Source: a virus. Taken from it: a DNA stretch of 48,753 bases. The notes under the pieces are model-generated. The model did not search any database. It worked only from the letters and a program-made list of their open reading frames with translations, and had not been told where the DNA came from. The DNA lies in the IMG/VR virus record IMGVR_UViG_3300025276_000049, positions 1 to 48,753 of that record, one strand, 5' to 3'. Position numbers and translations under genes: made by a program. This document shows, one piece after another, positions 1 to 8,371 of the stretch. Numbering within the stretch: position 1 is the stretch's first letter; each line of letters starts with the position of its first letter.

Positions 1-915
1 TAAAGGCGCAATATCATTAGCTACACCACGTGCATTTTGTATCTTAATACCACCTTCTTGACTACCTTCACCTGTAATACTAAAATTAACATCAAGTTTA
101 TTATCAGGAGCATCTATTCCGATACCAACATTACCCGCATCAGTAATAACCATAGGCCTTGTATTATCAGTTACGTTTCTAAAGAATAGATTAGTGTTGG
201 TTATCCCTGTTGAACCGCCACCTATAGCAAATACTTTACTACCTTGCGTGTTCTCAAATAAGATATGAGATGCGTCACCTGTTGCTGTTCCACCTTTTAG
301 ATGTAATAAACCATCAGGAGAAGTTTCTCCAATACCAACATCGCCGGTACTAGTTATAACAAGTTTACTAGAAAAACTTGACCCCGGAGTTTGGAACACC
401 ATTTTCCCTGCATCAACTCCTATAAAACCAGAAGTTCCGTCATCATCTTTAATCTGAATATAAGCTGCCCCGTCTGTTGCTTCAAATACGGCGACAGATC
501 CTGTGCCATTAACCTGTAATTCACCGTTGGTAGTTAGAAGTCCTGCGACGGCTAAGTTCTTGTTAAACGCCCAGTTATCGCCTCCACTTACATAGGTTAA
601 AGTTGCAGAAGCTCCGTCTACTGTTAGTCCCGCACCGTTTGCGGCTGCCGCATTGGCTGCCCCTTTAGCAACAGTGATGTTGAGGTCGTCAACGTCCATT
701 GTAGTTGAGTTGATTGTTGTTTGAGTGCCGTCTACTTGTAAGTTACCAGCAATGATAACTAATCCACTGTTGTTACCATGAACTGCAGGATCGATAGTGA
801 ATGTAGCAGGACCTCTAAGATATCCAGTAAGAGTTGCGTTACCTAAAGATAAGTCACCTGTCCCGTTTAGCGTTCCATCTTGCGAGAAATCGACTAAGTC
901 CGTCTGTTTGCTCAT
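1..915 (-). CDS. Tail fibre-like structural protein (C-terminus cut by window edge)
   Basis: The reading frame is open from the ATG at 915 to base 1 (305 codons, no stop), so the C-terminus lies outside the window. The N-terminal 130 residues match the 207-residue protein encoded at 1228-1851: both carry GPxTFxIDP, a GxLQVxGT strand, DLNITVAKGAAN and GAGLTVDGASAT. Further on come two copies of the fibre repeat (GDVGIGETSPDGLLHL and GNVGIGIDAPDNKLDV), a signature of trimeric beta-rich phage fibres. Its ATG shares one base with the TGA of the preceding gene (TGATG), so the two are probably translationally coupled. The role, a trimeric fibre or adhesin shaft at the virion surface, is inferred from the repeats. 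The receptor-binding tip or any C-terminal chaperone would be in the missing part. Confidence 0.8.
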   Translation of the reverse strand, partial: MSKQTDLVDFSQDGTLNGTGDLSLGNATLTGYLRGPATFTIDPAVHGNNSGLVIIAGNLQVDGTQTTINSTTMDVDDLNITVAKGAANAAAANGAGLTVDGASATLTYVSGGDNWAFNKNLAVAGLLTTNGELQVNGTGSVAVFEATDGAAYIQIKDDDGTSGFIGVDAGKMVFQTPGSSFSSKLVITSTGDVGIGETSPDGLLHLKGGTATGDASHILFENTQGSKVFAIGGGSTGITNTNLFFRNVTDNTRPMVITDAGNVGIGIDAPDNKLDVNFSITGEGSQEGGIKIQNARGVANDIAPL

Positions 916-1223
916 CAGCTTTGCTCCAGCACACTAAGTATTACATCGGCACTTGACGCCGTGTTCGTTGTTACGATCAGCGTGTCAGAAGTCTCCAGTA
1001 TTATCTTCCCGTCTAGTACAGATAGTCCAGCACCTGCAGGTATCGGAGTATCTTTAACAAGATATGCCCCTGCGGCTTGAACATCAACTGTGATTTGATT
1101 TGTAGTTCGATTGGCAATGTTGAGGCCTACCGTAACGGCTACTGTACCACTTGGAACTGTATAAACTGTTGTTGCACCCGTTCCAACTGATGTGCTAGTA
1201 TAATTTTTAAATGTATTCGGCAT
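915..1223 (-). CDS. Small beta-rich virion protein (102 aa)
   Basis: A complete 102-residue protein between two fibre paralogues. It is rich in Thr, Val and Ala with no charged clusters, signal peptide or membrane segment. A TTVYTVPSGTVAVTVGL strand pair, a QITVDVQ strand, a YLVKDTPIPAGAGLSVL segment and an SADVILSVLE ending suggest a small beta-sandwich. Proteins with this pattern recur beside fibre genes in marine T4-like phages, and I recognise the type but know no assigned function. It ends in a TGATG overlap with the next gene and begins 4 bases after the preceding one, so it sits inside a three-gene fibre operon (1851 down to 1). A decoration protein, fibre cap or assembly partner would all fit. 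Confidence 0.75.
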   Translation of the reverse strand: MPNTFKNYTSTSVGTGATTVYTVPSGTVAVTVGLNIANRTTNQITVDVQAAGAYLVKDTPIPAGAGLSVLDGKIILETSDTLIVTTNTASSADVILSVLEQS

Positions 1224-1227
1224 GTTT

Positions 1228-1851
1228 TTATCCCAAAGCTATGGCTAGTGCTAGTGCAGTACCGGCGGCGTCAAATCCTGTAGAGTCGATAGAATCTAAT
1301 GTGTCTGCATCGACATTAAGTGCGTCTACGAATCCTTTGTTTACTCTTGCGTCAATAGCCGTGTTAACTCGTGCTACTGTATAATATAAATTTGAGCTAC
1401 CTTCTGATAAGTCATCAGTATCTAAGTTTGCTAAACTAGAAACTGTACCTGTGACGTTACCAATGATATTAGCGGCTAACGATTTGTTCATATTCCAGCG
1501 GTCACCGGAAGATGTGTAAGTTATTGTAGCAGACGCTCCGTCTACTGTAAGTCCTGCACCGTCGGCTGCGGCTGAGTTTGCGGCACCCTTGGCAACAGTG
1601 ATGTTTAAGTCTGCGACATCTAGTGTCGTAGACGATAGTGTTACTGTCGTTCCTAGTACTTGCAGATCGCCCTTGATCTGAACTATACCAGTGTTATTTC
1701 CTACTGTAGCAGGATCGATTACAAATGTAGAAGGACCATGCAATTCACCCGACAGTATTGTATTGCCTATCGTAGTTCGGGCACCATTTGTGTGGTCTAC
1801 TACTAAACCTGTACCAAATTGTGCTAGTTCTAATGCTTTAGTCGTTGCCAC
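1228..1851 (-). CDS. Fibre-like structural protein (207 aa), paralogue of the left-edge gene
   Basis: Starts with GTG at 1851, chosen because AGGAG lies 8 bases upstream on the minus strand and a late promoter box (CATAAATA) lies 24 bases upstream. Residues 35-125 closely match the N-terminus of the gene at 1-915 (GPSTFVIDP, GDLQVLGT, DLNITVAKGAAN, GAGLTVDGASAT), so the two are diverged copies. A segment near 145-165 (LSEGSSNLYYTVARVNTAI) is shared with the beta-helix protein at 24298-27249. The short Ala-rich tail (AAGTALALAIALG) suggests a truncated or capping form compared with the longer paralogue. First gene of a three-gene unit. A structural role in the fibre network is inferred; no enzyme motif is seen. 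Confidence 0.8.
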   Translation of the reverse strand: MATTKALELAQFGTGLVVDHTNGARTTIGNTILSGELHGPSTFVIDPATVGNNTGIVQIKGDLQVLGTTVTLSSTTLDVADLNITVAKGAANSAAADGAGLTVDGASATITYTSSGDRWNMNKSLAANIIGNVTGTVSSLANLDTDDLSEGSSNLYYTVARVNTAIDARVNKGFVDALNVDADTLDSIDSTGFDAAGTALALAIALG

Positions 1852-1874
1852 TTGTTACTCTCCTATATTAATAG

Positions 1875-1882
1875 TATTTATG
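1875..1882 (-). promoter_or_regulatory. T4-type late promoter box (CATAAATA)
   Basis: The minus strand reads CATAAATA, a 7/8 match to the T4 late consensus TATAAATA recognised by the gp55 sigma factor. It lies in the 49-base gap before the GTG-start fibre gene, 24 bases from the start codon, the same spacing as the box before gp25. Confidence 0.65.
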
Positions 1883-1900
1883 CTATGTGGGAAGCACATA

Positions 1901-2947
1901 TTACACATCAGCGGAAAAAGCTAGATACTGTGTATTAGCCGTATTATCGGCCGATAGCATACCTACCTGAAAATTTGCTAAGACCATACTAGTTGGGGTC
2001 AGTGTTAGGGGCATTATTGAAATATCGCCCTGCACTGGAGTATATCCAGAAACAATTGCTGAGAACCCAGCCGACAAACTTCCTGAGCCATACCAAGTTG
2101 CCAAACCAGCAAAAGATATTGATGGTATTATTCGCATTGGTGTCGGTAAGTGTATTGCCGCTCTATATTGATTACCGCCATGTTTTTGCACTTCAGTGAT
2201 ATATGAGTATACCTTAACATTAATCCTAGTGTAATAACGTTGGCATAACGCTAGTTCTTCACCATAACAGAGGTGTTCGAAAGGTGTAGCTGTTGAGCCG
2301 ATCTCTAGTTGATAGTTTGTGAACTCGAAGGTATCTCCACTAACGCCATTAACACTATTTGACCAAAAACCTATAGTAGCAGTATTTGCGGCTCTTGACC
2401 CTGCAACTAAAGTTCCGAGAGTGAAAGTTTTTGAAAAGTATGCCCATTCATCAGAAGAAGGTACTGTTGCCCAGCTGTTGGTGCTGTATTGTCTTATCAC
2501 CAGTGATGGCATTGTGTGTCTGTACCAGAATGAGATCGTTACTGTTTTATTGCTAAGATGTTCCCAATCTTCGTATGCTTGATATAAATCAAAGCCGGCA
2601 GTAGCACCTAGGGTCAATTTAAGAGTGTTGTTTTTAGTACCCAGACCCGGAATAGATACTCCGCTTTGCTTTGCAATAGTTATGGCGTTTGTGTTGGTTC
2701 CCATAAACCATTTATCAGCGAAGTAGTCATTAGCATCAGTGTCATTACCGGAAAATGATGTACCTCTTTGCCATATTTGCATAGCTCCATTTCTAGTGAA
2801 GTTTTTTCTTCCAGCACCGATCAGTCCAAACTGTTCTTGTGGTGTCTCAGCACGAAGCATTGCTTCACCTGCAATGCCGCTAGGCTTTTGCAACTCCTTC
2901 AGTCTCTCTCTTACATTTATTTCCGGTTTACTTATCTTAATTGTCAT
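1901..2947 (-). CDS. Putative receptor-binding tail protein with carbohydrate-binding-like fold (348 aa)
   Basis: After an acidic/basic N-terminal arm (residues 1-50), NGAMQIWQRGTSF and DYFADKW open a jelly-roll-like domain seen in many phage and prophage tail tip proteins. Near residues 215-245 comes FTNYQLEIGSTATPFEH followed by ELALCQRYY, the usual end of that domain, and then a C-terminal beta-rich segment to 348. Such proteins are thought to bind surface sugars; no catalytic motif is visible. It follows the 1454-residue adhesin with a 2-base gap, so the two are probably co-translated and may form one fibre with this protein at the tip. The function is inferred from domain type and neighbours. 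Confidence 0.75.
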   Translation of the reverse strand: MTIKISKPEINVRERLKELQKPSGIAGEAMLRAETPQEQFGLIGAGRKNFTRNGAMQIWQRGTSFSGNDTDANDYFADKWFMGTNTNAITIAKQSGVSIPGLGTKNNTLKLTLGATAGFDLYQAYEDWEHLSNKTVTISFWYRHTMPSLVIRQYSTNSWATVPSSDEWAYFSKTFTLGTLVAGSRAANTATIGFWSNSVNGVSGDTFEFTNYQLEIGSTATPFEHLCYGEELALCQRYYTRINVKVYSYITEVQKHGGNQYRAAIHLPTPMRIIPSISFAGLATWYGSGSLSAGFSAIVSGYTPVQGDISIMPLTLTPTSMVLANFQVGMLSADNTANTQYLAFSADV

Positions 2948-2949
2948 GA

Positions 2950-5900
2950 TTATTCCTCTATCACAAGTCCGTCATGAGCAGACAGTGCCGCTCCGACCGC
3001 TGTTGTTGTATTATTCACTCTGCGTAATCCTTGAAAGTCTGATCGACCTGATGATGTTCCAACGTGAAGTATTTCCGTAGAATCGTCCTGATCTATGGCT
3101 ACCACTGCATTTGATGTGCCGTAAAATGTTGATTGTGCTCCTGGTATGAAAAGATGTTTCTCATCTTCATACATTTCTTTGATCTGCTTTTCGGTTGGTG
3201 CGTCCGCTGAGATGCGGATGAGGGCTAGTGAACCTGCACCATATGCGAATACGCTACTGCCGGTATATCCAGCACCAAGATATAACCCCTTAATAGACTG
3301 ACTCGAAAGATTTACGTTTCCACTATTAACGATAGACCCTTCTAGTTTTCCATTTCGATAAACGTAAAAGACTCCGCTTTTACGAGTTACTACCCATTGC
3401 TGGTAACCACGTCCCTCAACTCCCTGTACAGCTATAGCTCCTTGCCCAGAATTACCAATATAAAACTGAGCCTGATCGCCAGATCCGGAGGAATTAAGTT
3501 GAAGAACGTTTAAACCACTTCCTGCTGTGTTGTATTTTCCGTGTGATAACCATAGTCTATCGGAGCCAGAAGCAAGACATGAATGCCAAAATGTGTAAGC
3601 AAAATTTCCAGTACCAAAGTTTAGGGTACTGTTATAAGGTTGGTAAAGATACTTACTGCCGTCAAATCCGCTGTACCCCACAAGGTCAGTACCCGTTGCT
3701 ACAGCCGTCTTAGTGACTGTACCGAATACTTGGATACCTTTGTCATTATAACTGCGGTCTGATTCTGCTAGGCGTGCTGAGATGTTATCCCACCGAGTAT
3801 CACCCGAAGAGTCAGTCCTAAAGTTCAAGAAGGTTGTTGTACCGACAGCAGTAAATGTTGTTGCATAAGACCCTGAAGATGACAAAGCACCTGTGGAAAC
3901 TATGCTACCATTATTATTAGCAGTGCCTATATATAACTTACCATTAATGCCACCTACTCTTATATAATCGTAGCTTACTACATAGACCTTACCAACTACT
4001 GTGGTTATTCCTTGAGAACCATAACCTACGCCAGTTACTTCCATTGTATTAGACACTAGGGATATAGACGCCCCGCTTGTTCCTGCCCACCCGCTCGTAT
4101 TACTACCAAACGTACCATTCGTCACCAACTCAGCACCGGCAGGATTCGTAGCATCAGTGGACGAAAGAGCTAACTTCGTATCACCTATCATCCAACCTGT
4201 GTTGTAATCTTTAGTTATATGTGCTACTGCACCCGCAGTGGGCTCAACTTTGCTTTCTCGCAGTAGTGTTAAACCAGCATCTGTCGCAATACCTCGTCTT
4301 TCGCCACCAGTTACTCCAGATATAGTAGCACCACCTACAAGCATAAGATCAGAACTACCGTCGTTATAAGACGCAAAAGGTCGTACACCAGTTTTACCAG
4401 TCCAACCAGCGTTAAAGTCAGTATCAACTTGAGGTATAGAACCAATGCCGTACCATCCTACGCCACTTGCGATTAAACTATTATCTTTAGTGAAAGCTAC
4501 GTGATTAAATACATCAGTAGACCAAGCCAGATCCACTATTCTACCATCTGTGTGTTTAATAGAAACGCCACGACCGGTAGAAACCGCTACAGTCGGCATA
4601 GGTAAACCAGTTGCGATATCAATTGGTGAATTAGGTAAAGCTTTTGCTGTTACGCCTCTGGTATATAAGAAAGCGATTCCACCACTATTATCGATGTACA
4701 TGCCTAGCCCATCATTTCTCTGTTCGATATTTCCATAGTAGCAATACTCATTGCTATTATCCGTCATTCTTCCTTTTTCAGATATGAAGTTTGTCTCAAA
4801 TAAGTATGGAGAATGTCCTGATACACTTGCTACAAACAATTCTCCATTCAAAGCTTCAACGTTTTCGAACCAGGCTCCGCCACTTGCTGAGGCACCACCT
4901 AGAATGTCTTTTAAGTTAGAGTCAAAAACCATCCACATTGGCATATCAGGGTCATCGCCATCGTATATGTAAAGCTTCGTATTTTGTATGGCAATAATAG
5001 CTACAGCAGGAAACTCTTTTCTAGGGCCTCTAATAGCTGTGTTCAATGACTCATTGTACCAAGATGTGTGCTGTGTGCGCTTTCTCCAAGCTCCACCGTC
5101 TGAGTCTCTACTAGTATCATAGACAAATACGTCTACTACAGTAATACTAATATCTTTAGCAATTTCTTTGAGCATCGCTTCTTTTAGAAGGGCTGTTCCT
5201 TCTACATGGAGGTCAGCTTGTGGAGTAGCTGTTCCGATGCCAAACTTATTTCCATTATTAATATAATTGGCATGGCTATCCGCCGTCAACTTAACAGTTG
5301 CGGTTCCACCATGATTGTATAAAAATAAAGCGCCTTGACCCGCTCCAGTATGATCACCAAGATAGGATATATCTGTACCATCAGTTTCTTCAATTACAAG
5401 CCGAGCATTATCTGCGGTTAGATTAAGGTCAGGAGCTTTAAATGTAACGTTACCCGTTGTAGCGATTTGAATAGCGGACGAATTATATGTAGTGCCGATA
5501 TGTGCATTATTATTAATTGTTAGATTAGCAAGGTGTGATGAGTTACTACCTATGTTAGAATTTCCTACAGTTAAACCTGAGTTGGCTGTTACTGTGCCAA
5601 CAAAGGTAGACGCACCAGATGTTAATGTTAAAGCTAATGCACCGTGAGTATAGAATATTTGGTCTACTCCAGAAGCCCCATAATAATACATATCCTCTGC
5701 GGCATCGAGTGATATATATGAAAGCTGAGTTCCAGAATTATGAAAACTTAATTTACCACTGCCAGTTTCACCTTTGTCAATTCTTAAGTTGCTATGTACC
5801 CCTCCAGCTTCATGATCTACGGTCACTGTGCCACTAAAGGTAGCCACACCAAGGGAGTTAATCTTCAGTCGTTCCGTAAAGGCACCGTCAATAGCCGTTT

Positions 5901-7314
5901 CAATAACAAACGCACCATCTACTCTGGATGCTGTCATTACATCTGATACAAACCCGAGCCTTCCTACACTGTCAGCCGTTGCTCCACCACGTTCGGCTCT
6001 AAACTCAATAGTAGGGCCAAAGCCTACGAGAGGAGTACCAGTTGACTGTGCTACTATTCTCACAACATCTACTGTATCATTGGTAGTAGATGAGTTTGTC
6101 ACTACATGCAAACTCTTTTGAGGAGAAGCTGTTCCGATACCAACATTTCCGCCTGCCTTTACTACAAACTTATCTGCCGTACCTGCTGAACCTACACTTA
6201 AAGCGACATCAGTGAGCTGATCGCCAGCTTTTATTCGTAAACCATTGCCTGTTGCCTCAAGAACATCTAGCCTGTATGTTGGATCATTTGTTCCTATACC
6301 AACGTTGCCAGATTTTTTAACTGAGACTAAAGGAGTATCAACATCAGCACTACCTATTACAAAATTATCTGTAGCGTCATCGTGTCCTATTGTGTACTGA
6401 GCCGCACCTGCATTAAAGAATTTAATCTCTGTGTCAGAGCCACTAGGAGCATCTAATCTTATTCTTGCATCACCTGAAACTGATTTAATATCTAGTATCT
6501 CTACTGGGTCTATGCCTATTCCTATTTTAGTTTTAGCTTGTAGGTCTCCACTTGTTTGAAATTGTAAGGCATCCGTTACTGAGGCAGAACCTAAAAATCC
6601 ATTATTATCAATTTTTAAGCTTGGGAATAAAGAAGAGCCTGATGTGACTATGTTAACAGTTGATCCTACACTTAAGGAGTGTGAGAATGTGAACTTGTCG
6701 CCCGAAGCATCCCAAAGAATGCTTGCATCAGTACTTGCGTTAACAGCGTCTTGTATCGTGATACCAGCGCCACCGGCACTTGCTGATGTATCATTGCTTG
6801 CGTGATAGTTAAGGGTAATGTTCTTATCTTCAACGTCAAGTGTTGCTACGTTGAGTAATGTTCTTGTGCCTTCTACTGTCAAATTGCCATTAATAATAAC
6901 GTTCTCGTTGAATGTCGCACGACCTGCATTTGCCATATCAAGGGTAAGGGCTGTGATTTCATTACCGTTATCATTACCTCTAATAATAAAATCTTCGTTT
7001 GATTGAATAACTTTTAATACAGTATCGAGACTGCTATTAGAGATAGTGAAAAATCCTGCGCCGCCATCTCTAAATTTGAAGTCTCCACCATCAGCATCGA
7101 GGATGATATCTCCTGCAACGTCTAGTGTTAGGTCTCCAGAGCTTAAAGCCAGTGTAGTTCCATCTATTGTGATGTTATCTACTACTACACCGCCGTTAGC
7201 TGTCAATGAAGCGAATGAGCCTGCGGCTGTTGTACTGATAGCAATTGCTGAATGTAAGTCCGAGGCTACGATTGATCCGTCTAGTATCTGGGATGATTTT
7301 ACTCTAGTTGCCAT
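2950..7314 (-). CDS. Giant mosaic tail fibre/adhesin (1454 aa)
   Basis: Its ATG overlaps the stop of the preceding gene (TAATG). Residues 1-700 are a beta-rich shaft with NLTVEGTRTLLNV, LDVEDKNITL and four fibre repeats ending VGIGTNDPTYRLDV, VGIGTASPQKSLHV and similar. Residues about 720-1050 are a separate module beginning DISITVVDVFVYDTSRDSD, with WRKRTQHTSWYNE and YDGDDPDMPMWMVF, which looks like a repeated beta-sheet (propeller-like) domain. Residues about 1060-1165 (ELVTNGTFGSNTSGW onward) resemble a CBM4/9-type jelly roll. Residues about 1190-1380 (FDGSKYLYQPYNSTLNFG, WVVTRKSGVFYVYRNG, LYLGAGYTG) resemble a LamG/concanavalin lectin fold. The tandem of sugar-binding folds points to host-surface attachment. 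This is probably the main adhesin of the virion, but that role is inferred. Confidence 0.85.
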   Translation of the reverse strand: MATRVKSSQILDGSIVASDLHSAIAISTTAAGSFASLTANGGVVVDNITIDGTTLALSSGDLTLDVAGDIILDADGGDFKFRDGGAGFFTISNSSLDTVLKVIQSNEDFIIRGNDNGNEITALTLDMANAGRATFNENVIINGNLTVEGTRTLLNVATLDVEDKNITLNYHASNDTSASAGGAGITIQDAVNASTDASILWDASGDKFTFSHSLSVGSTVNIVTSGSSLFPSLKIDNNGFLGSASVTDALQFQTSGDLQAKTKIGIGIDPVEILDIKSVSGDARIRLDAPSGSDTEIKFFNAGAAQYTIGHDDATDNFVIGSADVDTPLVSVKKSGNVGIGTNDPTYRLDVLEATGNGLRIKAGDQLTDVALSVGSAGTADKFVVKAGGNVGIGTASPQKSLHVVTNSSTTNDTVDVVRIVAQSTGTPLVGFGPTIEFRAERGGATADSVGRLGFVSDVMTASRVDGAFVIETAIDGAFTERLKINSLGVATFSGTVTVDHEAGGVHSNLRIDKGETGSGKLSFHNSGTQLSYISLDAAEDMYYYGASGVDQIFYTHGALALTLTSGASTFVGTVTANSGLTVGNSNIGSNSSHLANLTINNNAHIGTTYNSSAIQIATTGNVTFKAPDLNLTADNARLVIEETDGTDISYLGDHTGAGQGALFLYNHGGTATVKLTADSHANYINNGNKFGIGTATPQADLHVEGTALLKEAMLKEIAKDISITVVDVFVYDTSRDSDGGAWRKRTQHTSWYNESLNTAIRGPRKEFPAVAIIAIQNTKLYIYDGDDPDMPMWMVFDSNLKDILGGASASGGAWFENVEALNGELFVASVSGHSPYLFETNFISEKGRMTDNSNEYCYYGNIEQRNDGLGMYIDNSGGIAFLYTRGVTAKALPNSPIDIATGLPMPTVAVSTGRGVSIKHTDGRIVDLAWSTDVFNHVAFTKDNSLIASGVGWYGIGSIPQVDTDFNAGWTGKTGVRPFASYNDGSSDLMLVGGATISGVTGGERRGIATDAGLTLLRESKVEPTAGAVAHITKDYNTGWMIGDTKLALSSTDATNPAGAELVTNGTFGSNTSGWAGTSGASISLVSNTMEVTGVGYGSQGITTVVGKVYVVSYDYIRVGGINGKLYIGTANNNGSIVSTGALSSSGSYATTFTAVGTTTFLNFRTDSSGDTRWDNISARLAESDRSYNDKGIQVFGTVTKTAVATGTDLVGYSGFDGSKYLYQPYNSTLNFGTGNFAYTFWHSCLASGSDRLWLSHGKYNTAGSGLNVLQLNSSGSGDQAQFYIGNSGQGAIAVQGVEGRGYQQWVVTRKSGVFYVYRNGKLEGSIVNSGNVNLSSQSIKGLYLGAGYTGSSVFAYGAGSLALIRISADAPTEKQIKEMYEDEKHLFIPGAQSTFYGTSNAVVAIDQDDSTEILHVGTSSGRSDFQGLRRVNNTTTAVGAALSAHDGLVIEE

Positions 7315-8270
7315 TACACTGCCACCTGTATACGTTGCGCTTTAATTGTTGTATTTGCTAAGGTAGGACTGACTAGTAATCGCACATTGCCACCGCTAAT
7401 ATCACCTCCGACAGTTCCTAAGCTAGAGTTCGAAAATATTGTTCCATATTCGGTCATATATACTGTTGTCCCATCGTGAATTAGTATTACTTCTGTAGAG
7501 TGATACCTTGTTCCGCTTGTCATCTGCACGACATATTTAGCGGTTCGATATCTAGCTCCTGAGAATGTATCGACTACCTGGTTTGCCGAAGTTGAAGTGA
7601 GTGGAGTATTTACAGGCTTTATTATATCGTTATCGACAAATGTCGCAAGAGCCATAGTTGTTATTGATAGTGTTCCTGCGGCAATTGCTTGCTCTAAAAC
7701 AATATGGGTACCGTTAGTCGCTGTGTAGTCACCTCCGTCTATAAGCTTAACACCGTTGGCAAATACTTCGACCTTGCCTGCGTCATAAGCTAACGTTTGG
7801 TTATTATCATCAGCTCCAGTGAATGATGTCTGTGCTGAGGAGAATGTGTATAGGAATGTTTTGTAATCTCTTAACGCAACACTAGACGTTAGTACGTCAA
7901 GTATTCTGATTTCTATTTCATCTGTAGCTAGTGGTGCACCATTGAATGTGAGTACTTGACCACTGAAAGAGTATTCTGTTATGTGCTGAAGAACACCATT
8001 GAGATATACTGAGATGTATTGATCTGCTTTGGGAAGAGATGGTAATGCATAAGTTCTTGTCGTGTTGTCACCAGTATAGGCAACTACATACATGTTATGT
8101 TCTGATACAGAAGTTCCTGCGAATCCAACTATGGACTCTGTTCCAGCAACCGATTTCTTGATATATATGCGACCGTCGTGAGTATTGAGTGCAACCTCAC
8201 CTAGTGCTAGTGACCCAGTTGTCGGTACTTTACTAGCAACCGCACTGCGTTTTAATTTAATAGTTGACAT
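7314..8270 (-). CDS. Virion fibre-associated protein with two NGV modules (318 aa)
   Basis: The N-terminus (STIKLKRS, then LALGEVALNTHDGRIYIK) is the leader found at the start of many marine phage fibre proteins and is shared in diverged form with the 694-residue protein upstream. Two copies of a beta module follow: YISVYLNGVLQ near residues 85-122 and VEVFANGVKLIDGGDYTA near 165-205, each with an NGV turn and a later beta strand. The C-terminal third has VVQMTSGTRYHSTEVILIHD. First gene after a 101-base gap and overlapping the giant adhesin by one base, it probably forms the adaptor or proximal part of that fibre. No enzymatic residues are recognised. Confidence 0.8.
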   Translation of the reverse strand: MSTIKLKRSAVASKVPTTGSLALGEVALNTHDGRIYIKKSVAGTESIVGFAGTSVSEHNMYVVAYTGDNTTRTYALPSLPKADQYISVYLNGVLQHITEYSFSGQVLTFNGAPLATDEIEIRILDVLTSSVALRDYKTFLYTFSSAQTSFTGADDNNQTLAYDAGKVEVFANGVKLIDGGDYTATNGTHIVLEQAIAAGTLSITTMALATFVDNDIIKPVNTPLTSTSANQVVDTFSGARYRTAKYVVQMTSGTRYHSTEVILIHDGTTVYMTEYGTIFSNSSLGTVGGDISGGNVRLLVSPTLANTTIKAQRIQVAV

Positions 8271-8371
8271 CTGCCCTCACACCTGATATAATAAGCTATG
8301 TAGCTTGTTAATAAAGATAGTAACGCTTAAAGGTATATACCTAACGTACTATTCTTATATCTTAATTGTAT
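8271..8371. other. Intergenic region with two inverted repeats
   Basis: This 101-base gap separates the 694-residue gene from the 318-residue gene. It holds a perfect 12-bp palindrome AGGTATATACCT at 8331-8342 and an inverted repeat AAGCTA-TG-TAGCTT at 8293-8306. No T-run follows either, so neither is a clear intrinsic terminator. The closest late-promoter-like words on the minus strand are weak (TCTAAATA at 8369-8376 and TATAAGAA at 8352-8359). GAGGG just before the ATG at 8270 can serve as ribosome-binding site. Confidence 0.5.
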
